From assembly GCA_012976225.1 (NCBI GenBank), contig JAAVVG010000002.1, positions 1,736,001 to 1,800,000 of the forward strand: a stretch of DNA of 64,000 nucleotides. Reading direction: 5' to 3'. Shown here piece by piece: positions 10,207 through 24,023 of the stretch. The notes beneath the pieces are model-generated. The model worked only from the letters and a program-made list of their open reading frames with translations, did not search any database and was not told where the DNA came from. Origin of the DNA: Golubevia sp. BC0850 (lineage: Eukaryota; Basidiomycota; Exobasidiomycetes; Golubeviales; Golubeviaceae). The translations under genes and the position numbers were made by a program. Position 1 is the stretch's first letter, and every line of letters begins with the position of its first letter.

Positions 10207-13200
10207 TCACTTTTCGTCTTCGGGTTGATTCAGAGCTTTCTTAGAGGCTGTTGGAGAGGATGGCTGTTGAACTTCGGTGTTGTTGCTTGCTAGATCGAAG
10301 CGAATTCTAGATCCTCCAGGAGTTCCAGGAGTGGAAGTCCCTCCATTTGCAGCCGCATTCCCTTTTTGCTCTGCGAGAAGAGCTCTGATGGAAGCTGGCC
10401 ATCCCTGATCGGCCTCTTCCTTGGCTTCAGCTCTTTCGGCTGCCAGTTCCTTATCCCATGCGTCTCTGATTCCTCCAAACATTCCTTCGTGATGACGAGG
10501 CGGAGTGGAAGGAGCAGCAATTGAAACTCCAGGTCTGATAGTCTGATCTGCAGTCGAACCGAGAGCAGCCACAGGTTTGGCGGGCATGGTCGAAGCTCTT
10601 TCGATCTTGAGAGAAGAAGCTTTGGAAGAAGGATTGACCAATGGAAGATCCATAGCAGCTGGAGGAGCACGAGATCTTGAAGTTCGATTCCCATCTTCTG
10701 ATGAAGAGTCTCCAGAGGTTTCGTTCACTTCGACTTCGCCGGGCTCTCCTGAAGGCTTCTCGATTTCGGATTGTTTGACGGCACCAGTCGGCCCAGAGAT
10801 GTCGGATGGTCGAACTGGCTCCTTGTTCGTTGGAGGACGACGCCAGAAAGAATCCTTGCGCCAGAAGAGAACGACGGATAGAATTCCATCGAGGATCGAG
10901 TGCAGAGGGTTCCAAGGCTGTTCAAGAGAGAAAGGGGAAAGAGAAGAGAGGAGCAAACGGAAAAGAGGTTAAATATCGGAGAACTCCAAAGCAAGTCGAA
11001 CTTGAACTTACATGACGTTCATCCCCGTTAACGGAATTGGCTCTCGAATTTGGTCGGGAAAATGTGATCGATCTTGTCTTGGTCAAGGTGGCTGTTCTTC
11101 TGATGACTCCAGGTCCAAGCTTCGAAAGAGGGACAGTGATTCCGTGACATGCAATGGACATGAAAGCTATGAAGAGAACCACCGGATTGTAGATCTCTCT
11201 CAGGTGAGTTCTCGTTCCATCATCTGGGATGTGCTCAAGTGCGACCTGAAACGAGGGGAAGAGACGAAGAAAGCCGCGTGTTAGAATCGGCGAAGGCTCT
11301 TCCAAGCTAGATTCGATCAACGTGAGACTCACTTGAATGTAGAAAACTGCTCCGACACCGATAGGTCCGAACCAACCTGTGAAGGCAGCCTGAAAGAAGA
11401 GAGGAAGCCAAAGGAGAGAGTGTCAGAGTCAGAATCTAGTTCCCGTCGAGTTCAACTCGTACGAGCCTTCTCACTCACTTCTTTGACATTTCTGAGAGCA
11501 GGAATGATCTTGTAACAAGCGATAAGCCTGAATTTTTGATAAAAAAGAGGGGAAAGTATTGAGTTGTTGGTCTTACCGATTTGGATCCGCTGTAGTTTCA
11601 CTCACCAAGGAGGACGACGTAGAAGAAGGACTAGAAGAGCAAGGACCACAACTCTCCAGGGAGCCAAACCGATTTCAGCGTTGGAATACGCATCCCAGGG
11701 CAAGATCGCGCCAATGTAAATGAAAACACTTAACATGTGTTAGAATCAAATCAAAGGGGAGAGGGAGGTAGTCAAGGAGGTGAGAGGAAGATCGGAAAGA
11801 GACTGGGAGGTCAACGGCCTTGAAGCCAAGCAAATCTCTTCGCCTACTCACCTCGCGTTCAAAAGCATGTCTAGAATGTCTTGCACATCATTGTCTTCTG
11901 TCCTGATTCTATACCAATCATCCCACGTGTCTAGAGATTGAGAAATGATGAAGATGGAAGAGGAAAGGTCAGGGGACGATCTATTTGTTTCCAATTCAAC
12001 GGAGTTTTATTTCTTCTAGATTTCCAATCTATCCTGTGACGACTATCTTCAAAGAACTCACAGCTATTCCCAGCGACAAAAGAAGCAAGGATATCGTCAG
12101 AACCAAAGAGACCTGTCGTACCAACAGTGAAGAGAGCTAAGCCCAAGCCATAGGCGAAGAAGTTGTCCTTGTCGATGTATTGTCTCTCCTCTGCCCACTT
12201 CAAGCTCTTTCTAGCGATGTAACCAACAAGAGCTCCATACGCGATAGAAACCAAGATTTGATAAATCAGAGCTCCATAGATCCATCTACCGATCTCTGTC
12301 CCAACTGAAGTTCCAGCGTCGACTCCTGTACGTCCCATCAAGTAGATTGCGAGATATAAGAAGGGAAAGCCAAGGCTAATGGTAGATTGAAAGAAAGGAG
12401 AAGAAAGGAGTCAAAGAGTCAGCAAACATTCGATCCTCTCCGCTCTCGGATTTCCGACTCCCTGACGTTCTAATCACCCATCATTCGCTCCAGCCTCTGC
12501 AACTATGATATCTCTGACGTTGGAAGGGACATGTTTCTCAGCGAAGCGACCTTTGGTGATGGAGTTCGCCAGTACTGGATCTGTAGGAGTGACTGCAGCG
12601 GCTACTGCTAGAGATTCCAAGAAGGTTAAACCTGGGATTAAGGCCCAAACTAGAAGAGCTGTAGAGAACCAAGCGCAGGTCATTACCAATCCAAGTAAGA
12701 CAGTGATTGAAAGAGCTTCCTTTCTGAGATAAGCCTTTGGAAGAGAGATTCCAGTAAACAGAACTTGGACTGCGATGACCAGACGAGTGAACTGATAGGT
12801 GACTGTGGAAGAGGTGAATAGGATCGAATTGTAAAATTGTGAAGTTAGATCGCTGAGGAACTCCCTCTGAGCTAGGGAAGGGATGGAGGGAGGAAGGAGC
12901 TGGGCAGATGGACTCACTGTAGTTTGTCGTCTCGATATCTCCCCAAGACAAAGGATCTACCCAACCCAAAACAAAAGGACCGCATACGATTCTGATCGAG
13001 GAAGGGAGTGGAAACGATCTGAATCAGCAAGCAGAAGTTGCCTCCCTTTTCTGTCTTGTCTTGTCCTACACCTCCTGCACTTCTCCATTCCAAGTCAAAC
13101 TTTCCAGGGCAACGTGTGTAGTATGTAACTCACCCAACTACAGTTGCAATCAAAGGTTCACTCATGTAGAGTTTTTCCTTCGCGACATAGGAGATCAGTC

Positions 13201-13282
13201 CATATCCAATTACGAAAAAGCCCAAAACTGAGAAGGCTTGAGAAACTTTTGTAACATCTGTTTCGATGACGTCCACTACCAT
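10207..13282 (-). CDS. NHA1: Plasma-membrane Na+(K+)/H+ antiporter, NHA1/SOD2 family
   Basis: Ten exons join in phase: 13282-13134, 12991-12918, 12802-12478, 12375-12062, 11930-11852, 11728-11606, 11527-11479, 11389-11333, 11245-11012 and 10917-10207, giving 704 residues. The family exchanges external protons for cytosolic Na+ or K+ and underlies salt and pH tolerance. Hallmarks are CGPFVLGWVDPLSWG, FTRLVIAVQVLFTGISLPKAYL, AAAVTPTDPVLANSI, the acidic AEAGANDGLGFPFLYL segment, FVAGNSYTWDDWYRIRTED and the FIYIGAILPWD helix. About twelve membrane helices are followed by a C-terminal cytosolic tail of roughly 250 residues, rich in Ser, Glu and Pro, as in fungal NHA1. The start ATG sits in a good CCACCATGG context. 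The ten exons make it one of the most intron-dense genes here. Confidence 0.95.
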
Positions 13283-13687
13283 GGTGGAATTATAGATTTA
13301 TTAGCGAAGTTTTAAGGTACTTGAAAAAGTTGCTTGTAGAAGGTAAGAGGGGTTGAAAGTCGATGTTATTGAGCTGAAGAAGCAGAACCGCAAGCAACTG
13401 AGTTGAGGTAAAGAGATTGAAGATTTGAAGTTGACTCTAGTCTCATTTGTTGATTCAGGATTGAAAGAAGGATTCTTTGCTCTATCCTTGAGATATCCAA
13501 GAGTCACAGTATGGTGATGATGTACTATGGAATGGAAGGAGTAGTAGGACAAGTTTTTTGCCCTGCCTCAGCTGCCGCCGCATTCTCCAATCGCTCCACT
13601 TTTGGACCTCCCTGTACATCTTCATTTAGGTAGAACATTGGTTATTACATCAAGGTCAACGATAAAGTACATAGGTAAATCCAAGGT
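13283..13687. other. Intergenic region upstream of NHA1
   Basis: Promoter side of the antiporter gene and 3' flank of the RING/TRAF gene. No gene seen. Confidence 0.55.
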
Positions 13688-15591
13688 TCACAGCTTCGTC
13701 TGATCCATTCCCCAGCGTCTCATCCCGTTCTGTCCCACGCCGCCACCTCCAGTCGTTGCCGAAGACGAACTGGCTGCTTGGTTCGAAGGAGAGATCAATC
13801 CAAACAGACCAGAAGAGCGATGCTGCTGTTGCATCAAAAGCTGTTGAGAGTAGCAAAGAAAATCTAAGGTGAGCCGCTGGTTCCTTTTCATCCTTCTTCT
13901 CAACTCGATCACCGCCAATACAAAGACAGCTTACTCACAGAGTGCATCTGCATTCTGACCGCATGAAGACCATGTCTTAGATTTCCCAGTTCCTCGTGCG
14001 CTCTCCCAACTTCGAAGCCAGTGTTCATCGAAGCGAGATGCTCTTCATGACTTCTCCTCTCCATGTTCATGTGAGCAGCGCTCAAAGAGGCGATAGAAGC
14101 TTGAAGTGATGAAAGAGTAGAGCTGAGAGCATTGCTTGCTGGGATCCGGTTCTGAGAAGATGAAGAAGATCGTCTCCTCCTTGAAGACTCCTGGTCCATA
14201 GTCATCGATCGAGTTCGAGAGATAGATGACTGAGGAAAGACCACTTGAGCAGGTCCATTGTCTTGAGAAGTGAAAGAAGATCCAAAATGAGATGGGAAAT
14301 GAGAAGAGGTTGAGGCGGGGGCTGAAGTTGAGGTCGTTGGGAAAGATTGAGATCGATTGAGATTTGGGACGCTTTGAGATGGGAAATCCTGTCGCTGGCT
14401 TCGTGTCTCTACCAACGTAAAGTCTTCTTCAGATTCTTCGTTGACAAGCCACTCTCCAAGGCTAGCTTGGCACGCTCCCACAGCCTCAGCGAGCTCCCGT
14501 TTCTCTTCTTCCATTCGATCCATTCGAGCCCGAAGGGAGACGTTTTCTGCCCTCAGATCCGAAAATGCTCGTTCCAGCGTCGATAGTAGAGGAGCCGCCT
14601 TTTCGAAAGAACATTGAGATAGATGAGAATCCGAGTCTTGTTGGATTCCTTTCCAATCGCAGCCCCACGATTGGTGTGAGCAAGCGACCACCTTTTGAGG
14701 GCAGAGGTCCTCATGAGAGACTATCTCGCTTCGAAGATACACTTCCTGGCAATAAGAACAATCCACTGGCCAGGTCGGACAGGAGTCGACGTGAGACTGG
14801 AGCGGAGGAATTGAACTGTGAGCAAGCTGCTCAGCGGGAGTCTATCTTTCTTTCTTTCTTCCTTGACTCACCGAAAGGTCCGGCTCTCTGACATTCTCAT
14901 CACATGCTTCGCATTTTCTCCACTTAGCAGTGCATCCAGCCTCCTTGTGAGACTCTACGTCTTTCTTTAGCACCTTTTCACCACATTCACATCTTCCCTT
15001 TCCCCTTCTTCCTCTCCTTCCGTTGTCCCTTCCTTCTCCTTCCAGCGAACTAGACTTGCTAGCTTCTTGATATTCTCCAACGTAAGCGTATTCGCAATCC
15101 CTTACTGCATGAGATCGTATGAGAAGACGTTCGGTAACTTTGGTACAACCTCTTTTCGAATGAGGGCATTTGACTTGAAGAGCGTCCACCATATTCCTGA
15201 CGATCGATTGAGCTGGCTCGAAATCAGATAGATGGACTCTAGTCCTACATTCTGGGCATACTGAAGGAGGCAGAGGATCCGTAAGATTCGTTGTGGAAGC
15301 TTCGTTCGATCCGATTACTGGCTCTCTGGATCCTTCCCTTTGATCTTGTTGAATGGGAGGAGTGAGTGCGCATTTGATGCAAGAATAGCAAAAAGTGTGA
15401 GAACAAGAAGAAGAAGTCACTGGCTCTTGGAACGGAGCAATGCATATCGGACACTTGAGGTATCCGGAAATTGAAGCTTCGTCCTGGTAAGTGAAGTTCT
15501 CTCTTGTCTCCCATTCTGAATTGAGACTTGAAGTTGAGGCTGCGCTGGATCTTCTCCTTCTACTGGACCTTCTTGATGAAGATTCGCTCAT
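13688..15591 (-). CDS. RING-finger / TRAF-type zinc-finger protein (probable E3 ubiquitin ligase)
   Basis: Exons 15591-14872, 14796-13939 and 13840-13688 join in phase 0 to give 576 residues. A C3HC4 RING (CPICIAPFQEP, CSHTFCYSCIKC, CPECRTRV) lies near the N-terminus. Cys/His TRAF-type fingers follow (KCPHSKRGC, RCECGEKV, CPTWPVDCSYC, CSHQSWGCDW). Then comes a predicted coiled coil (AENVSLRARMDRMEEEKREL) and a Ser-rich tail. This order matches fungal and animal RING-TRAF proteins that act as ubiquitin ligases. The intron 1 acceptor at 14797-14798 was chosen because only it keeps the Cys-rich SHVDSCPTWPVDCSYC run in frame. The start at 15591 is the first ATG in frame before the basic Ser/Arg stretch; an upstream exon cannot be excluded. 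Substrates are unknown. Confidence 0.85.
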
Positions 15592-15996
15592 CCCTGAAAT
15601 TGAAACGCGAGTTGGAGCTGGGAAGCATCTAGTTTGCTCGAGAGTCTCATCGGTCTCCGACAACGCATTGCGAGCAAGCCTCACAGCAATACTTACAATT
15701 CGTCGTTCTTTTTCCTTCTTTCCCCGGACATTCTACTTTAAACGATCCAATGTTGCAACACTTGATTTAAATTAAGCGTAAGTAGACCCTTGGGGACTTT
15801 GGGAATGGCCCTCTCCGTCTTCCGCTCCTCAGCAGCTGGATGTACCATTACCAAATACTTGCACAAGACCCATCTACAGTTTAGAGCAAAACAAGATTGT
15901 CATTATTTTTGATTACCAAGCAAGCTGTTACAAGGAAACGAGATACATAAGTATCCAGTAGAAGACTTCGAGGATTGTCCGACCGTCTCCACGCTT
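15592..15996. other. Intergenic region between the RING/TRAF and AlkB genes
   Basis: Upstream of the RING/TRAF gene and downstream of the AlkB gene (both minus strand). Contains no recognisable gene. Confidence 0.5.
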
Positions 15997-17217
15997 TTAG
16001 ATCCCACCTCCTCCGGCCACCATCTTTCCATTCCTGAACCTGAACGTGGATCCATTCCCTCTATTGTAGCGCTGAAAATCTGTGGGGCCAAGAGGAGAGG
16101 CGGGATGAGAAAGGTTCGCCTTCAGGTCCTCTGTATTCAAAGTTCACTACATTCACTCACTCTCAGTTCCCTTGGCATTCAACACTGTTCTGAAGGTGAT
16201 GTTTATTCTACCTTCACTATTGGCTCTCTTTGGAATGGCATGCTCGTAGTCAGCCTGGGTCTTTCCTCTCATTAGTAACAGATCGCCTTCTGAGAGGAGG
16301 AACTTCTCAGTCGGTCTAGTAGCCGCCGGCCCACTTCCCTTGGTACCAGCTAGATTGGAGCTCTTTGGAACTTCGACTCCAGCAGGTGCCTTCCTTCGAA
16401 AGTAGAAATCTCTGCTGGCTCCTAAAGAAAGAGAGGCGATGCTCGGGTTCTCTCCAAGGAAAGCTTCATCGTCTGAGTGGTACGAGATAGAATCCTTCCC
16501 ATCGGCGTAGTAGTTGATGATCAGACAGTTGTAGGTTTGATTCGTTGCGACCTCCACTTGCTCTTTCAAGCTGAGAAGGAGAGTTGGGATTTTCTTTGGC
16601 TGAATTCGATAGGAACTGTCTGGCGCTTTGGTATCGTCTCTTCCGAAGGTCGTCGTGTAGCGTGGAGTAGTAATTTCGATGTTGGTGCCTGGTCGAATGT
16701 ATTTGACCTAGGGACAGGCAAAAAATTGGTCTTAGAATGACCTATTGCGGAAAAACTTCGAATGCTGACTCACTCTGTGCCAGTTCAGCTCTTCCAACAT
16801 CCAATGCAGCAATTTCCTTGCTCCTTCCTTTCCAATCCATCCTGGAAAGTAGAGCAGATCCAGACTTCCCTGGAGTTTGTTAATGACTCTCGGGGGCTTG
16901 TTGTTGAGATACTTTGCTTCGAAAGTGGTTGAGAAATCTGAAGACGTCTTACCAGAGAAAAGTGGAGCTAGAGGAGCGGTTGCGGTCAACTTGCTTGATG
17001 AGCTAGAAGCTCGGTTAGAATCAACAGATTCAGATTCTTTCGATCTACGAATCGCTTCTTGTAGTTGCTCTTCTTCGTTCATTGAGTCCAGTCTTGATTG
17101 ACGTTTGGAGAGCTCCAGAGCGGTTTCCAATTGAGTATCCTCGTCCAACTTCTTTCTCTTGGTTGGCCTTTTGTCATCCGAAGATGATAAAGAGAAGAAC
17201 TTTCTAAGATCTGACAT
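15997..17217 (-). CDS. AlkB-family (ALKBH2/3-like) 2-oxoglutarate/Fe(II) dioxygenase with two UIMs
   Basis: Exons 17217-16774, 16707-16161 and 16079-15997 join in phase to give 357 residues. AlkB enzymes remove methyl groups such as 1-meA and 3-meC from DNA or RNA by oxidation. Seen here: the core YYADGKDSISYHSDDEAFLG with iron ligands H225 and D227, a distal His in DYEHAIPKR (about residue 304), and the 2-oxoglutarate-binding Arg in RINITFRTV. The N-terminus carries two motifs matching the ubiquitin-interacting motif pattern, around residues 26-38 (core LETALELS) and 48-60 (core LQEAIRRS). The N-terminus also resembles a PIP-like FF sequence (LRKFFSL), which is only suggestive. The final exon (NFQRYNRGNG...) is the usual C-terminal strand of fungal ALKBH2/3 proteins. 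It is divergent to DAM1, 92 bp away. Confidence 0.9.
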
Positions 17218-17309
17218 CTGCTTTTTGAGGCTGAGTGGAAGAAAAGAAAAGAGAGATTGTTCAAAAACGCGAGCTTCTTTCGAAAAACAACAACACTTGT
17301 GATTCACAA
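17218..17309. promoter_or_regulatory. Short bidirectional promoter, AlkB / DAM1
   Basis: Only 92 bp separate the start codons of two divergent genes, so both core promoters and 5' leaders must lie within this stretch or reach into the neighbouring genes. No TATA box is obvious. Confidence 0.6.
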
Positions 17310-18854
17310 ATGTCAAGATCGAGACCAACGACTCCTTTAAGGCGAATTTCAAGAGGATCCCTTTCAGCTCTTTCAGGTGTAAGCTCCAACCAGACTCCTC
17401 TCTCTTTCTTGGATGGTGCTATCGCTGATTTAGCAGATGATGCTGCAGTCTTACATTCAAACTTAGAACAAATCAATTCCATTCATCAAGCTCTTGGCAC
17501 TTTCAATGAAAGTTTTAGTATGTTGATGTATGGTTTAAAAATGAACGCGTTCTGTGTGGAATGGCCAGATGTGAGTTGATGTGATTTGAGCTTTCTTTCC
17601 AGTGGTGGCAGGATGGAGCAGAGTGGGAGGATTGGAAGGGTGTCGAAGGAACTCGACGAGATGAGCTCTACTGTAATGGACAGCTACAGTCTATTATCAT
17701 CTTGCTACTTTGGTTGGAATCAGCGATATGAAAGAGGGAGAGCAGAGCTTTCACTGTGACCCTCTTACTCTCAACTCACACTTCCCTTATCTATTTCCCA
17801 ACCCTCAGGCCCCCAACGAGGAGAACTTCCAAAGAGCAGAAGAACGGGCCGGTTAGTTCAATCAAGCTTCTCCTAATCACGAGGAAAAACATTCCAACTC
17901 ATTCCATTTCCTTCTCCTCGCCAGCTCGCGCTCCTCCCCCACAATCATACGGATCCTACGGAGACACTGGTCCCTCCGGTCGACACAGCTATGGAAACAA
18001 TTCAGGGTACGATGAGACGATCACTCATGACATGGGAGGTGGTCACGCTGGAGATCAAACTTACATGACTCAAGATGATGAGGACGAATTACCTCCTCCA
18101 ATGAAATCAGCCTTGAAACCAGCTCTGAAGAAACCAAGTGCTATTGGTAAGCCTAAAGCCGCTACTACAACATCAAATGCGAAGGCTGCCCCTGCCAAAG
18201 GAAAGATCACTCTTGCCACTAAGAAGAAAAGAGAGGTGAGTCCTCGTGAGGTCGAGTCGTTAGAATTCCAGGTTTTTTCGTACTAATTCCTTTTGTGTTA
18301 TTTCTGTCCATTTGTAGCTAATGGCTTCTCAGATAATAGAAACTTTGCCTCTTGAGTATCGTGGAAATGATCCAGTGGGTTTTTCGATCTCTTCTATCTA
18401 TCTCTGCCTCGATCTTACTGACCTGACCTTTCCTTCCAAACCACCCTTTTAGAGCACCCGAATACTCGCTGAAAATGTCATTCTTGCTTTGATGGCCAAT
18501 GGAAACAAAGGAGCTCGAAGTGAGTCTATTATTTGCCTTGACCTATCTGTCCGCTGCTCGCTGATTTCTGATCTTCCTCTTTCCCAGTTGCCGACATTGT
18601 CAAGCCTCCTGAGCTTACGCAAGCCAAAGTCAACAAAACTCTCATCGCTTTGGTGAAAGCCAAACACGTCACAAAGACGTCTAACAATGTGAGTTCGACT
18701 TCTCCCCAATTCTTCGGCTTAGTCCTTCTCCTCCTCCTCTCTTCTTTTCCCGATCACGATTACTGACCAAGACATCGCTCTGATCTTTTTCTTGCTTTCA
18801 TGACAGGGAATCATATACCAACTCGACCCATCTCGTCATCCAACCATTCCATAG
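17310..18854 (+). CDS. DAM1: DASH/Dam1 complex subunit Dam1 with a C-terminal winged-helix-like extension
   Basis: Seven exons (17310-17570, 17809-17851, 17925-18235, 18318-18374, 18453-18519, 18588-18688, 18807-18854) join in phase to 295 residues. Dam1 couples kinetochores to microtubules as part of the ten-protein DASH ring. The N-terminal core is diagnostic: RRISRGSLSALS, then FLDGAIADLADDAAVLHSNL, INSIHQALGTFNESFSMLMY and GLKMNAFCVEWPDAP. A Lys/Pro/Ala-rich middle follows. The last 90 residues look like a small helical, winged-helix-like domain (IIETLPLEYRG, RILAENVILALMANGNKG, IADIVKPPELTQAKVNKTL, ALVKAKHVTKTSNNGIIYQL), which budding-yeast Dam1 lacks. All splice sites are canonical, so one transcript is likely. 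Separate genes are unlikely because the C-terminal part has no start of its own. Confidence 0.87.
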
Positions 18855-19078
18855 GGGATTTGAAAAGAGAATTTGACGTCCAACCTTCTTCGCTCTCGGG
18901 ATCTCCCTTTCTTTACGTCCTTTATTTATGCGTCATCTCATGTATTAATATTGACCCATTCCTGAAGGCAGCTTTGCCAGATTGATTCGATGTTCACGCT
19001 TTGAAGTGTGAAACACGCCACGGAAGGAACTTTGTAAGTGCCTTCTCTTTCTCACCCACCTCAACCTCAAAATCAAAG

Positions 19079-21744
19079 ATGAATCAATTGGACCTGGATG
19101 AATTCCCAGATCCGACTGATTGGAAAGGACCTTACTCTTTCATGAAAGATTTCGATCAAGCTTTCATTTGTGAAATTTGTTCAGTTAGTAATCCCAATCC
19201 TATCCATTCCCTCAAGCTTCTCTCTACTTCTCGGTCCCGTCTTTCATTCTAACCATCATCCATTCTATTCCATTTTCTTCTCTTCCCTCCCCCCTAATCT
19301 CCTTCTACCCTTCCTTAGGACATTCTAACAGCCCCAGTTTCCATCAAAGCCTGTTCTCATACTTTCTGCTCGGAATGCATCAGGCGACACCTGAATCAAA
19401 GTTTGGACTCTGACAAGAAGACTTGTCCAAAGTGCAATAAATCTGGGGTTCATGATTCAAGCTTGATTCCCCAACATGGTTTCGCTTTGGCTGCTGAGAA
19501 TTGGAAAAGGACCAGGTTAGTTCTGTTTGCAGTACAGATGCGCAGCTTCAAGCGTGGTCTCGCAAAGGGGAGAGTTGGAAGAGTTCAAAAGAAATAGAGT
19601 TCGGATGGTCAGAAAGGATTGAAGGGAAGTCTGTATGAGCGGATAGGGTAGCATGGAGATCAGACAGAGAGATGAACATCATTGGAAGATGCTCAGTCTG
19701 AATCTATCTCTAACGATGCACCTTTCCTCCTGGATCGGTATCTGATTTTTGCAGTCTATGGCTATGAACCTGTCGATTTTGAAAGACCCAAGAATTAACC
19801 TTCAATCTTTCCCTTGTCTCTCTTCCCCTTTCCCCCCATCTCTTCCCATCTCATCTGTGCAGAGCCTCTCTGATAGCTAAACAAAAAGCAGAATTCTTAA
19901 GCAAAAAAGAAGGAAAACGTAGAGCAATAGACGATGAAGAAGAACGCTTCTCAGAATCTAGACCAGTGGCAACAAGTTCGAAATCAAAAGACAGGTCTCC
20001 ATCTTTAAATGGTCACAGATCGACTAATGAATCCTCCAGACCAACTCGAGCAGCAAAAGAAACCAAGAAGGTCAACTACAACTACAGTCAGAACATAGAT
20101 GGAGATGACGAAGAATCAGCTCTGAAAGATGAAGTACTTTCACAAGATGTAGAAGAAATCGATTCCAGACCTTCCAAGAAACGAAGGACCAATTCAGGTG
20201 GTAGTGGAGATAACAACCAGAACGCAATTGTGATTGATGATTCAGACGATGAAGATTATGATCCTTCAGAGAACAAGACTTCTAATGCTAGACCTTCAAA
20301 TTCTCCTATGAATGGAAAATCAAGTCATAATGATTTCAATCAAGCTTCATCTTCAAAGCTTCCTCAAGTATTCGAATGTCCGATTTGTCAATGGACTTTC
20401 ACTGAAATAGCTTTAGATGGTCATTTCACTAGTGATGGTTGTAAATTCGATGGGAAACCTGAACCTACTGAATTTCAAAGAGGTTTGACTAAATCTAGTG
20501 GACCTTCTTTTGCTTCTACAAAGGGTAGAATTCAACTGGGGGATTCGAAAATATCAAGTTCTAGCAAGTGAGTGAGGAGAGAATCTTTGCTCTTTGGAAA
20601 ACGTAGATGTGGAAAGCGACGCTGACTCGTCTTCGATCCTCCCCTTTCAGGAGGCAAGATAATTACGAGGAAGAAGAGGATCAAAAGCTCAGGAGACCAA
20701 ATTACAATTTGATGAAGGAACCGGAACTCAAACAGCTTCTCAAAGTGAGCACAGAGGGAGTGCTTTCAAACCCGATTGAATGCAGATCGCAGTGACTGAC
20801 TAAGGCTCGCCTCTTTCCTTTCAATGTCCCCTTTCCTTGCTTTCCCTCAGGAAACCGGTCTCTCTGACAAGATCGAAGGAAGGGCTCTAGACAAAGCTTC
20901 CAGAGTCAAGAAATTAGAAAACAGACATCGAAAGTTCGTCGATCTTTACAATTCTAATTTAGATGCTCCAAGAGCTCACAGAGAGGGAAAGAATGCCTTG
21001 TTGAATAAGTTGAGGGAGTGGGAAAGAAGTGAAGAACTCAAGAAGGATCCAAATGGTAGCGGTTTGAGTAAGGCGGAAAGAGAGAATCTGAAGGAACACA
21101 AGCAGGCGGAAAAGGCTAAGGGAATGAGCGGCAAAGCTTGGGAGGTGAGTTTCTGGCTATCTCTAGAGCTCAGGATCTGGAATCCGTCTGTGGAAGTTGA
21201 GTGCTCTCTTTGGCTCGGAAGAGACGTGCTAAGCTCCACACTGTCCCCCTTCTCCTTCACCTTGGCTTCAATCCAGAAAAAGCAAGAAGGAAACTTTGCA
21301 GTTTTGATTCGACAGATCAAAGAAGCTCAAGAAAAGAAGAAGATCGCAACTGCTCAAGCAGTCGAAGAAGAGAATCAAGTTGATGGAAAGGATTCCGACT
21401 CTGAAGATCCAATTCCTACATCTAATCCGGACGCTTCTTCCTCTGGTAGTTCCAACCCTTCACTCAATCTGATCACCGACACTCACCAAGAACTTGAGGA
21501 ACAGAGAAACTTGGAAGAAGATCAAATGCAAGTAGATCGAGAGTCTCGAAACAATTCTAGGGATAGATCTGAAGAGGATGAAGTTGAAGCTGCAGAAATT
21601 CCAAGTCTTCCAAAAGGTTTCGAGAATGGTCAATTGGGCGTGAATGGGATCGATCAAGATCTAGAGAATGTTGAAGAAGATGCTGAGCCCCTTCAAGACT
21701 TTCCACCTTCCTCTCAAAACACAAAAAGTATCAGCACTTATTGA
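19079..21744 (+). CDS. RAD18: E3 ubiquitin ligase RAD18 (postreplication repair)
   Basis: Six exons (19079-19183, 19319-19515, 19863-20567, 20651-20744, 20851-21144, 21277-21744) join in phase to 620 residues. With Rad6, Rad18 attaches ubiquitin to PCNA at stalled forks. Domains in order: a RING with C31, C34, C47, H49, C52, C55, C71 and C74 (ICEICSDILT...CSHTFCSECI...CPKC), split by intron 1; a Ser/acid-rich spacer; a Rad18-type UBZ finger (FECPICQWTF...H...DGC); a SAP helix pair (YNLMKEPELKQLLKETGLSD); and the conserved NRHRKFVDLYNSNLDA segment that leads into the Rad6-binding helices. The acidic, Ser-rich C-terminus is longer than in yeast. It lies 224 bp downstream of DAM1. Confidence 0.95.
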
Positions 21745-22091
21745 AAAGGATGACTTTAGAAATTGTAAATAACTTCCCTTGTATACCAAAATGGGTTTCT
21801 CAATCCTTGTCATTCTCAGATTCAACTTTGATTTTCCTCTCATCGCTCCTCTTTTCGAGACAAACAATCACTCTCAGAATGATACATAGAAACAATTTAT
21901 TGCTGTTTAGAAAAAAGAAAGTAAAGGAACCCAATTGTTTTTTGTGATCGATTGTTTGAAGCATCTCTTGAATCCAGCAAAGAGTCGTCGAAGAGAAAAG
22001 GCTTGGAAAGAGAAGGTGGGCAACTCAGCTTCAACTCGGTTTTTTAGATCACCTTTCTCTCTCTTGGCTAATCTCCTTACATGTCCCAACA
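21745..22091. other. Convergent 3' intergenic region, RAD18 / ADK
   Basis: Holds the 3' flanks of two convergent genes. No gene seen. Confidence 0.6.
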
Positions 22092-23915
<1,824 letters not shown>

Positions 23916-24023
23916 AATTCAATGAGCTTTAAGAGGTGATTGGGGGTGAAGAGCAGAAGGAAGGTTACAGTTGCAACAACGTTGCCTTCTCCCTATCGCC
24001 AGCAGCCAACCTACAGCTTAAGC
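23916..24023. promoter_or_regulatory. Short bidirectional promoter, ADK / GCV3
   Basis: 108 bp separate the start codons of these divergent metabolic genes. Shared control is likely. No canonical box was identified. Confidence 0.55.
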
